The position numbers and the translations under genes are program-made. The notes beneath the pieces are model-generated. The model worked only from the letters and a program-made list of their open reading frames with translations, made no database searches and had not been told where the DNA came from. This document shows, piece after piece, positions 8,167 to 10,247 of a stretch of DNA of 10,247 bases (position 1 is the stretch's first letter; the number at the start of each line of letters is the position of its first letter). The DNA comes from Hemicentrotus pulcherrimus (taxonomy: Eukaryota; Echinodermata; Echinoidea; Camarodonta; Strongylocentrotidae), in contig BEXV01002240.1 in NCBI GenBank assembly GCA_003118195.1, positions 8,775 to 19,021 of the forward strand. The letters are read 5' to 3'.

Positions 8167-9004
8167 AATAGATTTATGACAGTCGATGAATTAAAAGATA
8201 TATTTTTTTAGTATGATCATGGTGGGTGGTTATGCATGTGAATGCCAAAATACTAATCGCTATACAACAAAGATGGAGGCTAATTATAATATATGGTAAA
8301 CTAGTTTATGATTTTAATGATTGCAAACGTAAATCAATGATACTAATTTGAACTTGAATAGTTTTGAACTATCAATACATTGTATTACTGTGAAACAAAT
8401 CTGTACGGAACTCATAACTTTAATTAAAAAATCATCTAGGGCGGTAGATTTCTGGAATAAATCCTTACAGACAATATTTATATTGAGTGGGATCCCCAGT
8501 GGTTATTTAAATTGAAATATGTTCGTGATAACTACTTGGTTCAATTCAACTTTAAAATCATGTACAATATAACGCATGTTAATGTATTAAAATGGGAACT
8601 CAAAGAAACGACTCGTTTTATTATTGTAACAAAAGTGGTATCATAAGTTTTTTTTAATGCGAAAAGATTTATCCATTTTGGAATGTTATTGAAATATTAT
8701 TATTTAACTCCTTCTGTAGAAATTGTATATTTCCACCAATTAACATGTATGTTGTATAAAGTTTTCTTGACGCAAAGGAAAGATGTTACAAATATCAATT
8801 TACTACTTCATTATGCTTTATTTGCAATTTATAAAGCGACTGTTGTAAATAGATTTAATAAAACATGAAGCAAAGAAAATAATAGGAAATGATCTTCTTT
8901 ATGTTAAAATACAGACTAAAAGTTGAAGAAAATAAAAAAAAATAGATGCGAATACTAACAAGTGGATGAAGATAACTGATGATTTACAGGAAATGCATTT
9001 ATAA
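8167..9004 (+). pseudogene. Decayed LINE 3' end (L1/Tx1-like reverse transcriptase C-terminus)
   Basis: Fragments in three frames line up in the order seen in the C-terminal part of L1-type LINE proteins. There is an ELK-type segment (MTVDELKDIFF, 8167-8210). Next comes NYLVQFNFKIMYNIT with a KWEL that follows (8500-8646). Then a remnant of the zinc-binding knuckle appears, where YCNKSG (near 8625) and CEKIYPFWNVIE (8658 on) keep two of the expected Cys. Last is a terminal helix region (NINLLLHYALFAIYKA, within 8683-8868). A final stop lies at 9002-9004. Frameshifts and stops separate the pieces. Family placement is from the remembered motif order; the polymerase core itself is absent or unrecognisable, so a CR1-like origin is possible. 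Confidence 0.55.
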
Positions 9005-9096
9005 TCTGCTTTCAAGTAAATACAGATATATAATTCGATCTTCTTAAAACATGTGGTGTTGCTTGTTGTAAATAAGTATGTATGATGTCATCGTAA

Positions 9097-9437
9097 AAAC
9101 CATATTGCCTAAGGTTGAAGATATATAAGGTGCATGATTTTCTTTCTTCAAAATTATGGAAAGAAAATTACGAGTTTGCACAATCTTTAATCGATTGTTT
9201 TGCATTGCAACCATTGCCTGTAGATGGATTCTTACTAGCCTTACTACGCAATTTAAATAATGTCTGAATTTGTATCTGAGTAAGATGAACATTACGTTGA
9301 TTTTCCACCGGGATAATACAAGCATCATTAATTCAAAGCTAGTGAAAAAAAACCTTTCGTTTACTTTAAGTAATAATGGGGTAATAAAGGATGTCCCCCA
9401 TATCATCAAAAAAGTGAATAATCACGTGTCCTTATAA
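9097..9437 (+). other. Two overlapping open frames, possible broken coding relic of unknown origin
   Basis: One frame is open for 56 codons (9097-9267) and a second, offset by one base, for 58 codons (9261-9437). They overlap by 7 bp, as a single-base indel in one longer frame would produce. The first peptide has a plausible amphipathic and hydrophobic pattern (WKENYEFAQSLIDCFALQPL, then PVDGFLLALL). The second contains an ATG at 9285. No splice sites or promoter are evident and I do not recognise a family. The minus strand is also open over most of this stretch, so chance remains possible in AT-rich DNA. Confidence 0.25.
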
Positions 9438-9595
9438 TGTATTTTTATGTAAATAGTTTGAAGATGTTATGAATAATACTATTTGCATATTATGTAGGGG
9501 GTAAATATTTAATGCATATCTATAATGTGCTAACGTTTGATGATTTACTTGTCAAATAAAATGTCAAAACTATCTAATTTTGCCAACCACCGCGA
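9438..9595. other. AT-rich intergenic stretch
   Basis: It contains an AATAAA hexamer on the + strand at 9555-9560. With no supported gene upstream apart from relics, I do not assign it a function. Confidence 0.4.
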
Positions 9596-9802
9596 TCAGA
9601 TGATTTGATTCGTCAATCTATCGATTCGAAGCCGAACGTTTGAAGAAAGAAAATACCTCTCCGATTTGAGTGGCATCTGGGGGGAGGGGGATCGCTTTGG
9701 ACATTCTGCATTTTTCTGATTCATGTCGAGATCTTTCCTCTTCTGATAAACATTCTTGCATTTCGTGCAGATTTCCTCTGGATTTGCGGAGGCTACGACC
9801 AT
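9596..9802 (-). CDS. Possible C2HC zinc-finger exon or relic, first His replaced by Asn
   Basis: The 68-codon minus frame contains EEICTKCKNVYQKRKDLDMN followed by QKNAEC. The spacing C-x2-C-x3-Y-x5-L-x2-N-x5-C matches a C2H2/C2HC finger at every structural position (Cys at residues 12 and 15, Tyr 19, Leu 25, Cys 34), except that the first His is Asn at 28. Such fingers bind DNA through a zinc ion, and loss of one ligand would usually abolish folding. An acceptor-like CAG precedes the finger (before AGGAAATCTG on the minus strand) and a donor-like GTATTT follows at about 9658, so it could be a single exon of a gene running leftwards. It could equally be a pseudogene or coincidence; only one finger is visible. 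Confidence 0.25.
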   Translation of the reverse strand: MVVASANPEEICTKCKNVYQKRKDLDMNQKNAECPKRSPSPQMPLKSERYFLSSNVRLRIDRLTNQII

Positions 9803-10136
9803 TAAAAAATGTTCTTACAAATTTTGCGCACCTGCGAATATGCCATTTTCGTAACGTGTAGTACTTGATTTTATAGCTATGTCTCTCTCAGAACGCCGAT
9901 TATATACGGCGGATAAAGATTTGCGTTTGTCCAACCAAGCAGCTCGTTATGTGTGTCATCCGTATTCTGAAGTATTGAAATACAGAACTTGTAACAGTTG
10001 AATGTCACAGTTCGTCACGAGGCATTCGACAAAAATGTATGCATTAAAGTTGAATGAATTACGAATGTTACCTATGGACACGAAAGCCAAATTGCTGTGG
10101 TTCTGATAAAGGGTCAATACTACGCTCAAGGCCCGG
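9803..10136. other. No feature recognised
   Basis: Unique-looking, moderately AT-rich DNA. A short inverted repeat (CGCCG/CGGCG around 9894-9911) is the only structure noted, and it is too short to mean much. Confidence 0.5.
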
Positions 10137-10156
10137 CCCCCCCCCCCCCACCCCCC
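10137..10156. repeat. Poly-C tract
   Basis: Thirteen consecutive C, one A, then six C. The complementary strand is a G-run able in principle to form G-quadruplex structure. Length is likely to be unstable in sequencing. Confidence 0.93.
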
Positions 10157-10247
10157 ACTCAGTGTTATTTAGGGTACGCATATGCTCGTTCCCTCTTTTT
10201 GAAAGTACCCCCTATCTGAGGACAGCTAACATTTCCGAACCCCCCTT

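Noticed and set aside
9894..9911. Small inverted repeat CGCCG/CGGCG
   Set aside because: The stem is only five base pairs with no T-run or other context, which is expected by chance in 10 kb.
1..10247. Search for tRNA, rRNA, CRISPR or bacterial operon features
   Set aside because: I saw no cloverleaf with A/B boxes, no rRNA-like blocks and no regularly spaced direct repeats; the window is animal nuclear DNA.

Overview
This window reads as nuclear DNA of an invertebrate animal. It has small exons bounded by GT/AG splice sites, long AT-rich introns, microsatellites, a foldback DNA transposon and decayed non-LTR retrotransposons. Nothing in it is bacterial. The repeat style (a TTAA-flanked foldback element and an RTE-type LINE) would suit a marine deuterostome or lophotrochozoan, but the taxon is a guess.

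Positions 107-7704 (+ strand) hold the 3' part of one spliced gene. Seven exons can be joined with consistent phases: 107-295, 937-1092, 2000-2125, 2762-2926, 5855-6345, 7046-7186 and 7596-7704. The first five are linked by phase-0 introns and the last three by split AG|A and AG|T codons. Together they encode 458 residues and end in TGA; the 5' end lies outside the window. The first four exons encode about 212 residues of charged coiled coil. The rest is a disordered tail rich in Ser, Asp and Arg with no recognisable globular domain. Heptad-region spacing around the exon 3/4 junction resembles the coiled coils of the CARD9/10/11/14 and DLG5 families, which suggests (does not prove) a CARD-coiled-coil scaffold ending without MAGUK domains.

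Intron 4 (2927-5854) is a trap for mobile elements. It contains a ~500-bp foldback MITE with TTAA duplications and CRE-like palindromes in both arms (3640-4144), and a decayed, 5'-truncated RTE-type retrotransposon in antisense (4669-5700). Intron 2 has a family of short degenerate repeats and a pair of unused splice-like sites that could be a cassette exon.

Downstream of the stop come the presumed 3' UTR (from 7705), a second decayed LINE 3' end on the + strand (about 8167-9004), and a pair of overlapping open frames of unknown origin (9097-9437). A minus-strand open frame at 9596-9802 has an almost perfect C2H2/C2HC zinc-finger pattern in which the first His is Asn. The rest, to 10247, is AT-rich DNA with a poly-C tract and no gene that I can support.
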